Shown: positions 16,768 to 25,612 of the stretch, piece after piece | How the letters are laid out: the number at the start of each line of letters is the position of its first letter | Position numbering within the stretch: the stretch's first letter is position 1 | NCBI GenBank assembly: GCA_021774335.1 | Contig: JAJFJD010000047.1 | Location: forward strand, 1 to 64,000 | DNA from: Alphaproteobacteria bacterium | GTDB taxonomy: Bacteria > Pseudomonadota > Alphaproteobacteria > UBA8366 | Reading direction: 5' to 3' | Length of the DNA: 64,000 nucleotides | The notes under the pieces: generated by a model | Told to the model about the DNA's origin: nothing | Database searches by the model: none | What the model saw: only the letters and a program-made list of their open reading frames with translations | Program-made: the position numbers and the translations under genes

Positions 16768-17865
16768 TCATTGGTGAGCGCCCAGCAACTTCCCTGAGCT
16801 TTCGTCGTAAAGGTTCATGGCGGATGGATCGAATGTGAGCCAAATCGGCTGGTCCATTTTCACATCCTGCTGTGGTGACCCGCGGACCGTGATCATTGTG
16901 CTTCCCCGTAGGGCCTGGACCATCAATTCGGGGCCGCTGGACAGCGCGCCATACACCTTGAATTCGACGGCGTCGGGCTGCGGTTCCAGCGAGAGTGTAA
17001 TGTCCTCGGGCCGGGCTGCGATCGTGAGACGCCCTTGCGGCGCGTCGTTGAATAATGGAATCCGGAAATCGTCCACATTCGCCCAGCCCCGGCCGTTTTC
17101 CTGGACGCTCTCTGCGGAAACGAGATTGATCCGCGGCATGCCGATGAAATCGGCGACGAACAGGCTGGCGGGTTGCCGATAGAGGTCGAGGGGCGCCGCC
17201 TGTTGTTCGATTTGGCCTTTGTTCATCACCACGATGAGGCTCGCCAGCGTCATCGCTTCGCCTTGATCATGCGTCACGAAAACCGTGGTGGCGTCTGAAT
17301 CGATGTGCAGGCGCTTGAGCTCGGTCCGCATGTCCATGCGCAAGCGGGCATCCAGATTGGACAGTGGTTCATCCATGAGAAAGACCGGCGGTTTCGTCGC
17401 GAGCAATCGCGCGACCGCGACCCTCTGCTGCTGACCGCCCGACAGTTCGGAAGGGTACCGTTCCCCGAGCCCTTCCATCGCGAGATCGCGCAAGACATTG
17501 TCCACGCGGGTCCGGATCTGATCGCGCGGAAGCTTCTGAATGCCCAGACCGAAGCCGATGTTGTCGAAGACGGTCATGTGCGGCCACAAGGCGTAGCTTT
17601 GGAAAACCATGCCGATCTGACGTTTGCCCGGCGGCATCGAGAGTCCTCGCTCGGCGGAGAATACCACGTCGCCGGCGATCCGGATTTCGCCTTCGTCGGG
17701 TGTCTCCAACCCGGCCAGGCACCGCAGCAGCGTCGTTTTCCCGCAACCCGATGGACCGAGGAGCACCAGGAATTCGTTGGCATCGATATCGAGCGAGACG
17801 CCGTCCAACGCGGTCATCTTGCCGTATCGTTTCGTTAGATTGCGAACTTCGATCGCAGCGCCCAT
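16768..17865 (-). CDS. ABC transporter ATP-binding protein (Fbp/Pot type)
   Basis: 365 residues. Walker A is GPSGCGKTT near 36-44, the Q-loop is MVFQSYALWPHM, the signature is LSGGQQQR, Walker B is VFLMDEPLSNLD and the H-loop is VFVTHDQGEAM. The C-terminal third is a TOBE-like regulatory domain (TIAARPEDITL). It powers the importer with the downstream binding protein and the upstream permease, 17 bases away. The start is the ATG of MGAAIEVRNLTKRYG; the open frame continuing to 18732 is not coding because the permease gene occupies it. Confidence 0.92.
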   Translation of the reverse strand: MGAAIEVRNLTKRYGKMTALDGVSLDIDANEFLVLLGPSGCGKTTLLRCLAGLETPDEGEIRIAGDVVFSAERGLSMPPGKRQIGMVFQSYALWPHMTVFDNIGFGLGIQKLPRDQIRTRVDNVLRDLAMEGLGERYPSELSGGQQQRVAVARLLATKPPVFLMDEPLSNLDARLRMDMRTELKRLHIDSDATTVFVTHDQGEAMTLASLIVVMNKGQIEQQAAPLDLYRQPASLFVADFIGMPRINLVSAESVQENGRGWANVDDFRIPLFNDAPQGRLTIAARPEDITLSLEPQPDAVEFKVYGALSSGPELMVQALRGSTMITVRGSPQQDVKMDQPIWLTFDPSAMNLYDESSGKLLGAHQ

Positions 17866-17882
17866 GGCGAATATCCTGGTTA

Positions 17883-19733
17883 TCAATCCTGAGTCTTGTC
17901 GCGCAACTTTTCGAGTTTGCTCTTGCCGAGCTTCCAGACGATCAGCTCGCCGATGATCGTCAGGACCGTGACGATCAGAACAAGCGCATTGCTGAGTTGG
18001 GTTTGGTCTTCTTCGATGTATCTGAATCCGACGGTCATCAGCACGCGGGTCGACGGCGTGATCAGCAGGATAATCAGGGTCAGTTCCCGCATGATGCCGA
18101 CGAAGCTCACCATCGTGCCCGCCACGACCCCCGGCATGGTCAGCGGCACGACGATGCGCCAGAACCGCGTGAACCAGGATGCACCCTGGATTTCCGCCGC
18201 TTCCTCCAGCGACTGGCCCAACTGCGTGACCGCGCTCGCACCGGTGCGCACGCTGTAGGGAAGTTTGTTCACAACGGAAATCAACACCAGCAGCGTGAAT
18301 GTTCCGTAGAGCGCGGGAATGGGGCCGTGCGATTCGGCGAACATGCTGAGATACAGGGCCCCGAATGCAATGGATGGAAACAGGAACGGAATGAAGGCCG
18401 CCTGGTCGAGCAGGTTCGAGAGCCAGCGCACCCGGCCGCGGACCACGATATAGCCGATGACCAGGCCGATCACCGCCGCCAGAACGGAGCCGATGAGCGC
18501 CAGTTTCAGGGTGTTCCACGTCGCGCCTAGAATGACGTCGTTGTGCAGGACGCCGGGTTCGCCGAACGCGTAGCGGGGGTCGGATTCGCCGATCCAGTAA
18601 TGCAGCGTGAAATTGTCGAGCCCGTATTGGCCATCGACGAGCATCACGGTCTGATACCCAAGCAAGGCGATCGGGAAGATCGCCGCGAGCGCCGCCACCG
18701 TGAAGGTTGCGGCGAACACCGGCCAGCGCCAACGGCCGAGGCGGGTAAGATTGCCCTTGAATCCCTTGCCGCTGATCGTTTCGAAACGCTTCGAGTTGGT
18801 GCCGATGATCTTGAAGGTGAAATACATCGTCGCGCCGGTTATCACGATCAAGACAATCGCGAGGATGTAGCCAAACGCGTCGAGGCCCAATTTGATGTTG
18901 GCGAAGAGCATCGTGGCCAACGTGTAATATTCAATGGGCGCACCGAGGAGAAACGGCAGGGCGAAGGTGCCGATGGTTTTCCCGAAAGTCAGAACGAAGG
19001 CCGCCAGGAACGCCGGCGCCACGATCGGGAATGTGATCTTCCGCAGAATCAGGAAGCGCGACGCTCCTTGGATTTCAGCGCATTCCTCCAACTGTGAATC
19101 CAAGGTGCTCAAGGCCCCTGCGACCAGCAGAAGCGCAAAGGGGAAGTAATGAATGGCCATGGTGATGATGATCGGCACGGCGCCGAACGACAGCCACTCC
19201 GGCGGCGTGAACCCGAAGGTCGCATCGAACAATCCGGGTTGCCCGCCTGCCGCGGGGCTTTTGAATAGTGTTTCCCAGGCGAGCGCGATGGCGAAGGACG
19301 GGATCACATAGGGCAGCGTGAGGACCGGCTGCAGCCATCGTTTCCCCGGCATGTCGGTCCGGACGACCACCCATGCCAACAGACCGCCCATCAACAACGC
19401 CAAGACCGCCGCGGCGCCGCCGGTGACCATGGTATTCCACAGCGGATCGAGCAGCATCGAGGATGACGAACCACCGAAGAATATTTCGTACCAGTGGTGC
19501 GACGTGAATTCGCCCTCGACGGCGCTCCGGTTGAAGCGGCGATCCCCGGCGCCCCACACAAGAGTTCTCCAGATCAACTCGAACAGTGGATAGATCACCA
19601 GATAGGCCAGCACGATCAGCAGGCCCACCGCGATGAGAAACTGCGCCGATGTCAGGCGTGACAGGAATTTGTTGCGCCAACGTTCAAGCCGTGGCGCGGC
19701 CGTCCCAAATTCCGGTGCGGCGGATCCCAGCAT
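17883..19733 (-). CDS. ABC transporter permease, fused double-domain (FbpB/ThiP-like)
   Basis: 616 residues with about twelve hydrophobic segments and two EAA loops: EECAEIQGASRFLILRKI in the first half and EEAAEIQGASWFTRFWRI in the second. This two-in-one arrangement is normal for iron(III), thiamine and aminoethylphosphonate type importers, so one polypeptide supplies both transmembrane halves. Two extended periplasmic loops are visible (after the first and about the seventh segment). It starts three bases after the RpiR regulator stop, so regulator and transporter form one transcript. Confidence 0.92.
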   Translation of the reverse strand: MLGSAAPEFGTAAPRLERWRNKFLSRLTSAQFLIAVGLLIVLAYLVIYPLFELIWRTLVWGAGDRRFNRSAVEGEFTSHHWYEIFFGGSSSSMLLDPLWNTMVTGGAAAVLALLMGGLLAWVVVRTDMPGKRWLQPVLTLPYVIPSFAIALAWETLFKSPAAGGQPGLFDATFGFTPPEWLSFGAVPIIITMAIHYFPFALLLVAGALSTLDSQLEECAEIQGASRFLILRKITFPIVAPAFLAAFVLTFGKTIGTFALPFLLGAPIEYYTLATMLFANIKLGLDAFGYILAIVLIVITGATMYFTFKIIGTNSKRFETISGKGFKGNLTRLGRWRWPVFAATFTVAALAAIFPIALLGYQTVMLVDGQYGLDNFTLHYWIGESDPRYAFGEPGVLHNDVILGATWNTLKLALIGSVLAAVIGLVIGYIVVRGRVRWLSNLLDQAAFIPFLFPSIAFGALYLSMFAESHGPIPALYGTFTLLVLISVVNKLPYSVRTGASAVTQLGQSLEEAAEIQGASWFTRFWRIVVPLTMPGVVAGTMVSFVGIMRELTLIILLITPSTRVLMTVGFRYIEEDQTQLSNALVLIVTVLTIIGELIVWKLGKSKLEKLRDKTQD

Positions 19734-19736
19734 CGT

Positions 19737-20630
19737 TCACTCACCGTCGCTCAAATCTGAACCGGTCAGCGAGAGCGTCTGCCGTGCCCGGGGCTCCTCC
19801 TGGATTTCCCGGGTAAGTTCCGCCAGCCGTTCCAGCGTCGCGATGGATCGCCCTTTGTCCAGGTGGGAAATCGTCAGGACGATCGCGTTGCAGATCGCCA
19901 TGGGCACGGTGAGCGTAAGAAACTCACTCCCCAAGCCGCGATCGGCCATCAAGGTAATCTCCGGCTCCGGCTTGATGAGCGGCGCGACCAGATCGCTGAC
20001 GAGAATGGATGTCGCCCCGACCCTTCTCGAATGGTTGAGGCAGGTGGCGATTCCCCGCGGAACCGAGTGAAAGCCGAATGCCAGCAGGGCGTCGTCCGAC
20101 TTCATCGGCAGAATTCTTTCCGCCAACTCCCGGTCTTGATGGTTGAGGATGGTGTGGTGGAATCCGGCCCGCCGCAGCCTGCGGCCCATCATTTCCACCA
20201 GCGCCGTCGAATTGCCTTGGCCGAAAATAAAGATATGCCCCGCGTCGATGAGCGCGCGTGCGGCCTGATTGATCTTGGCCTGCAGTTCGCGGCTGTTCAA
20301 CCGGTCCAGCGTATCGGTTTCATGCCGGAGCAGTCCGGAGAGTATTGCGCCCTCCTCCATGTGCGAAAGGCTCTCGCGAATCCGGTCCGCCGGTTCCGCC
20401 TTATTGATGATGTCGGCCTGCAGGTAGGATCGGAGGTCCGGGTAACCGCCGAATCCGAGTTTTCGCGCCAGCCGTACGGCGGTGGCCGGATGGACTCCCG
20501 CACGGCCTGCGATATCGGTCGTGGACAGATAGGAAACTTCGGTCGGGCTTTCCAGCAACGCTTTCAGCAGACGCCGGTCCGCGTCGGTCAGCCGAACCTG
20601 ATTCTTTTCGATGAGCGTGGTTAGGCTCAC
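19737..20630 (-). CDS. MurR/RpiR family transcriptional regulator (HTH-SIS)
   Basis: 297 residues. An N-terminal helix-turn-helix (STTDIAGRAGVHPATAVRLA) is followed by a C-terminal SIS sugar/phosphosugar-binding domain with HIFIFGQGNSTALVEMMGRR and ALLAFGFHSVPRG. Regulators of this family usually sense a phosphosugar; one controlling this importer suggests that the ligand may be a sugar or phosphonate. The start is GTG at 20630 with GGGAGG six bases upstream, preferred over an in-frame ATG at 20681. First gene of the transporter operon, with a palindrome-rich region in front of it. Confidence 0.88.
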   Translation of the reverse strand: MSLTTLIEKNQVRLTDADRRLLKALLESPTEVSYLSTTDIAGRAGVHPATAVRLARKLGFGGYPDLRSYLQADIINKAEPADRIRESLSHMEEGAILSGLLRHETDTLDRLNSRELQAKINQAARALIDAGHIFIFGQGNSTALVEMMGRRLRRAGFHHTILNHQDRELAERILPMKSDDALLAFGFHSVPRGIATCLNHSRRVGATSILVSDLVAPLIKPEPEITLMADRGLGSEFLTLTVPMAICNAIVLTISHLDKGRSIATLERLAELTREIQEEPRARQTLSLTGSDLSDGE

Positions 20631-20704
20631 GAACGCCTCCCGTCGTTGCCAATCCCGCCGGTGTCCATCGGCCGGCGACATCGAAAAGCATACGAGTCGC
20701 GAAA

Positions 20705-20760
20705 TTTGATTGCAATAGAATTTTCACAATTGGAATTTTCTGCAATTTTTATTGCAACAA
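20705..20760. promoter_or_regulatory. Candidate operator/promoter region between rpiR-like and NHL genes
   Basis: AT-rich stretch between divergent genes. It contains a perfect inverted repeat TGCAAT-TTTT-ATTGCA (20741-20756), a palindromic ATTGCAAT (20709-20716) and a repeated GAATTTTC (20718-20725 and 20733-20740). RpiR regulators commonly bind AT-rich imperfect palindromes in their own upstream region, so autoregulation is a reasonable inference. Confidence 0.5.
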
Positions 20761-20851
20761 CCAGTTTTGCCACACCGGCTTTGCGCGCGCTGCCGGATTC
20801 GCCGACAATGGGGCCTTGCCATTCATATTCGAACCCGAGGGGTAAGCGGCC

Positions 20852-21814
20852 ATGTCAGTTATTCTGGGAAGCGGTGATTTCAGGTATCGCGTGGTCGAAG
20901 ACTGGGCCAAGCTGCCCGACGGCTGGGAATTTCGGGACGTGGCCGCGGTCGGGGTCGACAGCAAGGACCAGGTATACGTGTTCAACCGCGGCGACCACCC
21001 GATGATGGTGTTCGACCGCGACGGCAATTTCCTGCGGTCCTGGGGCGAGGACGTCTTCACCCGGGCGCACGGAATTCATATCGGGCCGGACGACATGCTT
21101 TATTGCACCGACGATGGCGGGCATGCGGTCTACAAATGTACGACCGAGGGTAAAATCCTGCTGGAAATCGGCGTGCCGGGCACGCCGGCGCCCTATATGA
21201 GCGGCGAACCCTTCCACCGCTGCACCCATACCGCGCTGTCGCCGGACAATCACATCTTTGTCTCGGACGGCTACGGCAACGCCTGCGTGCACAAATATTC
21301 GCCCGACGGGAAACTGGTGAAGACCTGGGGTGAATCCGGCACCGAGCCGGGCCAGTTCAACATCGTGCACAACATCGTCGCCGACGACGACGGCTGGATC
21401 TACGTCGCCGACCGGGAGAACCACCGGGTGCAGGTGTTTAACACCGACGGCAAATACGAAACGCAATGGAACAACCTGCACCGGCCCTGTGGGCTCTACA
21501 TGCCGCGCGGCAAGTGCCCGCATTGCTTCATCGGCGAGTTGGGACCGGGCATGAACGTGAACCGGCGCGCCCCGAACATGGGACCGCGCCTCAGCGTCGT
21601 CGACAACGAGGGTAAATTACTGGCCCGCCTCGGCGGTGAGGACGGCCCGGGCCTGGACGTGGGCAAGTTCATGGCGCCGCACGGCCTGGCGATCGATTCG
21701 CGCGGTGACATCTATGTCGGTGAGGTGTCGTACACCAACTGGCCGTCAAGTTTCGGCGACAAACCGATGCCGAAAAATCTCCGCTCGCTGCAGAAGCTGG
21801 AGAAAGTGGCGTAA
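20852..21814 (+). CDS. NHL-repeat beta-propeller protein
   Basis: 320 residues. Several NHL-type blades are visible: VYVFNRGDHPMMVFDRDG, YCTDDGGHAVYKCTTEG, IFVSDGYGNACVHKYSPDG, IYVADRENHRVQVFNTDG and a last GLAIDSRGDIYVGEV, giving a probable six-bladed propeller. There is no signal peptide, so it is likely cytoplasmic. Related proteins are annotated as peptidyl-alpha-hydroxyglycine amidating lyase-like, but I see no proof of that activity. Conserved His/Cys (HRCTHTALS, RGKCPHCFIGE) may bind a ligand or metal. Divergent from the RpiR operon. Confidence 0.8.
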   Translation: MSVILGSGDFRYRVVEDWAKLPDGWEFRDVAAVGVDSKDQVYVFNRGDHPMMVFDRDGNFLRSWGEDVFTRAHGIHIGPDDMLYCTDDGGHAVYKCTTEGKILLEIGVPGTPAPYMSGEPFHRCTHTALSPDNHIFVSDGYGNACVHKYSPDGKLVKTWGESGTEPGQFNIVHNIVADDDGWIYVADRENHRVQVFNTDGKYETQWNNLHRPCGLYMPRGKCPHCFIGELGPGMNVNRRAPNMGPRLSVVDNEGKLLARLGGEDGPGLDVGKFMAPHGLAIDSRGDIYVGEVSYTNWPSSFGDKPMPKNLRSLQKLEKVA

Positions 21815-21849
21815 AGCGTCGAATCCATCGAGCCTGACCGGCCGCTCAG

Positions 21850-22134
21850 TTAGCCGAGAAGGTCTTCGTCGGCGTAGTCCGATTCCGTGACGAAATTTTT
21901 CAGCGCCTGACGTAGCTGGTCGGGCGCTCCGCCTTCGATTGCCTCAAGATGGTTCAAGTCGTGCGCCAACCGGCGGCGTTCGTCCAAAAGGTAGTTGAAC
22001 TGTGCGTCGCAGCCGGCGATCGGCGTGGGGTATTCGCGGATTTGCCGGTCGATTGGCGCTTTTACCCGCAGCAAGTGCTCGCGAATGCGGCGCAAGGCCG
22101 GCGTTGCCGCCTGTTCTTTCACCAAATCTTCCAT
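21850..22134 (-). CDS. Hypothetical protein, small alpha-helical
   Basis: 94 residues from the preferred ATG at 22134 (AGGACGG lies upstream); an ATG at 22149 adds five residues. The sequence is charged and helix-prone (LVKEQAATPALRRIREHLL, YLLDERRRLAHDLNHLEAI), suggesting a helical hairpin. No signal peptide or membrane segment is present. I do not recognise the family. It stands alone between the NHL gene, which it meets tail to tail, and a regulatory-looking gap. Confidence 0.55.
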   Translation of the reverse strand: MEDLVKEQAATPALRRIREHLLRVKAPIDRQIREYPTPIAGCDAQFNYLLDERRRLAHDLNHLEAIEGGAPDQLRQALKNFVTESDYADEDLLG

Positions 22135-22542
22135 CGTTCCGTCCTGCATCGAAGAAATCTCGGAATAAAATCTACCGTAGCGGTGTCAGTTTAGCGTTAA
22201 CGGCATGATGTCACGACCTTAAATCGACGTGCGCGCCCGGCCGGTTGGTGAACCAATGCTGGCTCGCGTGCGTATCCCATAGTGCGGCTGCTTCTGGGCC
22301 TGCCATCTTCGCAATGGAGCAGCCGTACGCCCCGCCGTCGTTGTTGGACGTCATACCTCCGAACAGCGCGGCGGGGCATTCTTTTTGCATTCCTTTTCAC
22401 CGAACGAGCATTTCAATCGGCAAAGTCGGAATTTAGCAAAGTTTCGTTAACCATATTGCGCGCAATATTCGGTGTGTTTGCCGTCACAGACGGTGTATGC
22501 GGTATGCGCTAGATTTCGCATACCTTATTGGGGAGCGGGGGT
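22135..22542. promoter_or_regulatory. Long intergenic region with palindromes
   Basis: About 400 bases without a credible gene. Notable are the perfect 16-base palindrome ATATTGCGCGCAATAT (22453-22468), a TTAACCAT sequence just before it that resembles a CtrA half-site, and a perfect 8-base inverted repeat GGTATGCG/CGCATACC (22501-22508 and 22517-22524, 8-base spacer) ending about 18 bases before the next ATG. These look like operator or leader structures for the Cys-rich gene downstream. Confidence 0.5.
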
Positions 22543-22923
22543 ATGATTTCCATTAGGTTCGAAACATCCGATTTTCACTGCCACGCCGAAGGCTGTGGGA
22601 ATTGCCATGCCGACGACGCGCTGGGCGAGGCGTTGGGCCATTACCGTTGCCAGTGCTGTGGCGCGGTGGATCCGCTTTTGTTCATGATCCGCGAGGATTT
22701 ATGGATGAAGGCGACGGGCAACCGCCCGGAATTGCTGCTGTGCTGGCATTGCACCGAAAAGTCGCTGGGCCACTCAATCCGCCCGGCCGATTTGATCGAT
22801 TGCCCGCTCAATAGGCAATTTTATCCCGGTATGATGCGGGAAGCGGACCATGGGTTCCGCGCCGTGGCACATGCCCTGCTCGGTCCTTGGCATATGCCGG
22901 CGGCCGTTTTCACGCCGGCTTAG
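22543..22923 (+). CDS. Cysteine-rich, probably zinc-binding protein of unknown function
   Basis: 126 residues. Clustered Cys/His pairs (CHAEGCGNCHAD, RCQCCG and CWHC) suggest one or two structural zinc sites, and LLFMIREDLWMKATGNRPEL and DLIDCPLNRQFYPGMM follow. No catalytic motif, signal peptide or membrane segment is apparent. The ATG at 22543 is preceded by a purine-rich GGGGAGCGGGGG; a TTG at 22528 would add five residues. The inverted repeat just upstream points to specific control. I do not know the family; a DNA- or RNA-binding role is possible. Confidence 0.6.
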   Translation: MISIRFETSDFHCHAEGCGNCHADDALGEALGHYRCQCCGAVDPLLFMIREDLWMKATGNRPELLLCWHCTEKSLGHSIRPADLIDCPLNRQFYPGMMREADHGFRAVAHALLGPWHMPAAVFTPA

Positions 22924-22927
22924 CCCC

Positions 22928-23494
22928 TCAGTACACCGATTTTCGATACAGCAACGCTTCGCAGGTGCAGTGGTCCGTCCGGTCCACGCATTTGAACTCG
23001 CCGGCGTCGCATTCCGCTTGCCAATAGGACGGCAGGCGGGTCCACGGCTCGAACCCTAGCTTTTTCATCAGGCCGTCGACGCGGGAGGCACTGGGCCCGT
23101 GCCTAAAGCTGACGATCAGCTTGTCGGCACCGTGTCCGATCAACGCGTCATGCATCGAGCTAATGAGCCGCGTGCCGAGCCCGGTTCCGCGCTGACTCTC
23201 GGCAACCGCCACGATTTCGATCACGCCGAGCGCCCCGTCGCGATCCGCCGCCGCGACCTCGTCCGGCACATCGCTCACCTTATGTTCAAGATATTCCGCC
23301 AGCGCGTTCTCAGGCAGCAGGCGGCCTTGCACCAAGCCGAGCAGGCTGCCGTCCGTCTCGTTGCTGACCAGCATTATCGTATCTGGGTCGCCGGCAATCT
23401 CGCCGGGTTTCGAGAAATAGCCCTCGCCGAAGGCTTCCTTGGCGAGGTCGATAACTTTGCTATGCCAAGTCGGTGCGTAGCGTTCAATTCGCAT
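22928..23494 (-). CDS. GNAT family N-acetyltransferase
   Basis: 188 residues. The acetyl-CoA-binding motif A is visible as IEIVAVAESQRGTGLGTRLISSM (Q/R-x-x-G-x-G/A form: RGTGLG), and the C-terminal part has LGFEPWTRLPSYW. The last 20 residues carry three Cys in the stretch CVDRTDHCTCEA, an unusual tail that may bind metal. The acceptor is unknown. It meets the Cys-rich gene tail to tail. Confidence 0.75.
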   Translation of the reverse strand: MRIERYAPTWHSKVIDLAKEAFGEGYFSKPGEIAGDPDTIMLVSNETDGSLLGLVQGRLLPENALAEYLEHKVSDVPDEVAAADRDGALGVIEIVAVAESQRGTGLGTRLISSMHDALIGHGADKLIVSFRHGPSASRVDGLMKKLGFEPWTRLPSYWQAECDAGEFKCVDRTDHCTCEALLYRKSVY

Positions 23495-23699
23495 TCGGTG
23501 TCCCCATCCCCGACCCGCAAACCGAATGTCGATCTGACATATGTGCGAGCCTGAGGTTATTATAGCAGTAAGTCGTCCTTCGGATGAGCGTTTGTCGCGT
23601 TACGGGAAAGCCTTCCTGAGGGCCTTGCCGATCCCTTGGCAATGCTCAAAAATTCAATTTGTTATAACGATTTCCCTTATTGGGTGGAGATATCAACGC

Positions 23700-25286
23700 A
23701 TGGCCGCAACCTTCCGGCAACTCCTCGATGATCTGCGCGCCGCGGGCGAATTGGTCGAGATTTCCAAACCCGTCGACATTCGCTATATCGCCGCGCTGGT
23801 GGATCAGGCTGAAACGGCGCTGCTATTCACCAACGTCATCGGCTATGACATGCCGGTGGTCTCTGGCGTGCTGAACAGCCGTGAGCGGCTGTCGATTGCG
23901 ATGGATTGTCCCTTCGATGAGATCGAAGGACGCGTTCGCCGCGGTCTCGACCGGCCGGTCGAGCCCAAAACCGTCAATGCCGGGCCGGCGCGCGAGGTGA
24001 TTCAAGAAGGCGACGACGTGGACCTGTTCCGCCTGCCGATCCCGTTGTTCTCGGTGCTCGACGGCGGGCCCATGATCACCGCCGGCATCACCTTGGCGAA
24101 GGACGAGGAACATGGCCTCAACGCGGGAATCTACCGTTTCCTGGTGAAGGACCGGAATACCACCGGGATCGATATCGTCACGCCCAACAACATGCGCAAT
24201 TTTGCCGAGAAAGCCTTTAAGGCGGGCAAGCCGTTGCCGATATCGATCAACATCGGCGCGCATCCGAGCGAGATCATCGCGGCGACCTACAAGGCGCCGA
24301 TCGGTACGAACGAGGTCGCCATCGCCGGCGGCATGATGGGTGACGCCGTCGACATGACACCCTGCCGCACGGTCGATGTGCCGTGTCTGGCGAATGCGGA
24401 AATCGTTCTGGAGGCGGAGATTCTGCCGACTGGCTGGACCCGTCCCGAAGGCCGGTTCGGGGAATTCACCCGCCTGATGGGCGGGCTGCATTGGAATCCG
24501 CTGGTCCGTGTTAAGGCGGTGTCGATGCGCCAGGACGCGGTCTATTACGCGCTGCACATGCCGTGGGAGAATATCTGGCCGTCCGGGCCGATCTACGAGG
24601 CGGCGGTCCGGCGTGCCTGCAAGGAAGCGGGCGTTCAGGTCACCGCGGTCAATATCACGCCCGGCGGATGCTGCCATTGGCACGCGACGATCGCCATCAA
24701 GCCGCACACGGGCGACGGCAAGAACGCGATGATGGCCGCCTTGTCGGTCGCCGATATGAAGCATGTCACGGTGGTCGACGACGAGATCGACGTATTCGAT
24801 TCCGTTGACGTGGAGTGGGCGGTCGCGACCCGGGTGCAGGCCGACCGCGACGTGATGATCGTATCGAACGCGCGGGCAAAACCGCTCGATCCCAGTCTCG
24901 TCACGATTCCGGGCAAGGTGCCGACCACGGCGAAGATGGGGATCGATGCGACCATATCGGACGATGTGCCGCGGGAGCGCTTCCAGCGAATCGCCTATGC
25001 TTATGCCGACAAGGTGGACTTGGCGGACTATCTCGGCGACGGAATTGCCGCCTCGAAATCGCCGGCTGACGCGGATATCGCGGCCCTTGCGACCCGTATC
25101 AAGGATGTCATCGAGGCGGAGCCGAAATACTTCGCCGAGCTGACCGAGATGTTCGAGGCGGAGGGGTTTCAGGCCGTGACGCGCGCGATCGGCGTGCTGC
25201 ATGAAGGCGAAGAGTTATGGCAGGACGACGTCGGCCGGCTATGCCTGCAAGGATCGTCCTTTGCCGCCGTGCGGCCGACCGCCTAG
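23700..25286 (+). CDS. UbiD family prenylated-FMN decarboxylase
   Basis: 528 residues. Family features include ITLAKDEEHGLNAGIYRF, the phosphate-contact region PISINIGAHPSEIIAAT, GTNEVAIAGGMMGDAVDM and the acidic strand NAEIVLEAEILPTG with EGRFGEFT, which holds catalytic Arg/Glu residues of UbiD enzymes. These enzymes need prenylated FMN, made by UbiX, which is not in the window. Aromatic or unsaturated acids are decarboxylated or the reverse. The ATG at 23700 follows GGTGGAGA. It stands alone, with no ubiquinone genes, so a catabolic role is more likely than UbiD proper. Confidence 0.88.
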   Translation: MAATFRQLLDDLRAAGELVEISKPVDIRYIAALVDQAETALLFTNVIGYDMPVVSGVLNSRERLSIAMDCPFDEIEGRVRRGLDRPVEPKTVNAGPAREVIQEGDDVDLFRLPIPLFSVLDGGPMITAGITLAKDEEHGLNAGIYRFLVKDRNTTGIDIVTPNNMRNFAEKAFKAGKPLPISINIGAHPSEIIAATYKAPIGTNEVAIAGGMMGDAVDMTPCRTVDVPCLANAEIVLEAEILPTGWTRPEGRFGEFTRLMGGLHWNPLVRVKAVSMRQDAVYYALHMPWENIWPSGPIYEAAVRRACKEAGVQVTAVNITPGGCCHWHATIAIKPHTGDGKNAMMAALSVADMKHVTVVDDEIDVFDSVDVEWAVATRVQADRDVMIVSNARAKPLDPSLVTIPGKVPTTAKMGIDATISDDVPRERFQRIAYAYADKVDLADYLGDGIAASKSPADADIAALATRIKDVIEAEPKYFAELTEMFEAEGFQAVTRAIGVLHEGEELWQDDVGRLCLQGSSFAAVRPTA

Positions 25287-25402
25287 GCAACCTCTATCGC
25301 GGCCGGGATTTGTCCAGCTGATATCGCCAACATATGCAACTCTGGTCGCATGTTACCGATCGACGCCCGAGCGCGCCGCGCCCGGCGGTCAGGGAAAAAC
25401 GT

Positions 25403-25612
25403 TTAGTCGAGGACGGTGAGGTTTTCCGCCGCGGACTTGCCGTTGCGTCCCGTCTCCAGTTCAAACTCGACTTTTTGTCCTTCGCGAAGCGTGTCCAAAC
25501 CTGCACGCTCGACCGCAGAAATATGCACGAACGCGTCATTCGCGCCGTCATCCTGCTGAATGAAACCATACCCCTTGGTCGGGTTAAACCACTTCACCGT
25601 TCCAGTCGCCAT
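25403..25612 (-). CDS. Cold-shock protein (CspA family)
   Basis: 69 residues, the usual CspA length. It starts MATGTVKWFNPTKGYGFI, carrying RNP1 (KGYGFI) and followed by RNP2-like DAFVHISAVERAGL. It is a single-stranded nucleic acid chaperone in the cytoplasm. AGGAG lies five bases before the ATG. The frame extends upstream to 25651 but homology starts here. The upstream stretch to about 25800 is AT-richer and may hold the promoter and a long structured leader, as for many csp genes. Confidence 0.95.
   Translation of the reverse strand: MATGTVKWFNPTKGYGFIQQDDGANDAFVHISAVERAGLDTLREGQKVEFELETGRNGKSAAENLTVLD

Noticed and set aside
16768..18732. Long open frame extending the ABC ATPase upstream by about 290 codons
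   Set aside because: The upstream part lies antisense-shadow style inside the permease gene, is Arg-rich and has no motif; homology begins at MGAAIEVRNLT.
22447..22454. CtrA binding site (TTAACCAT)
   Set aside because: Only a half-site and no second TTAA at seven-base spacing; not enough to call.
23823..25202. 459-codon minus-strand frame opposite UbiD
   Set aside because: No recognisable motif and mirror composition of the strongly supported UbiD gene.
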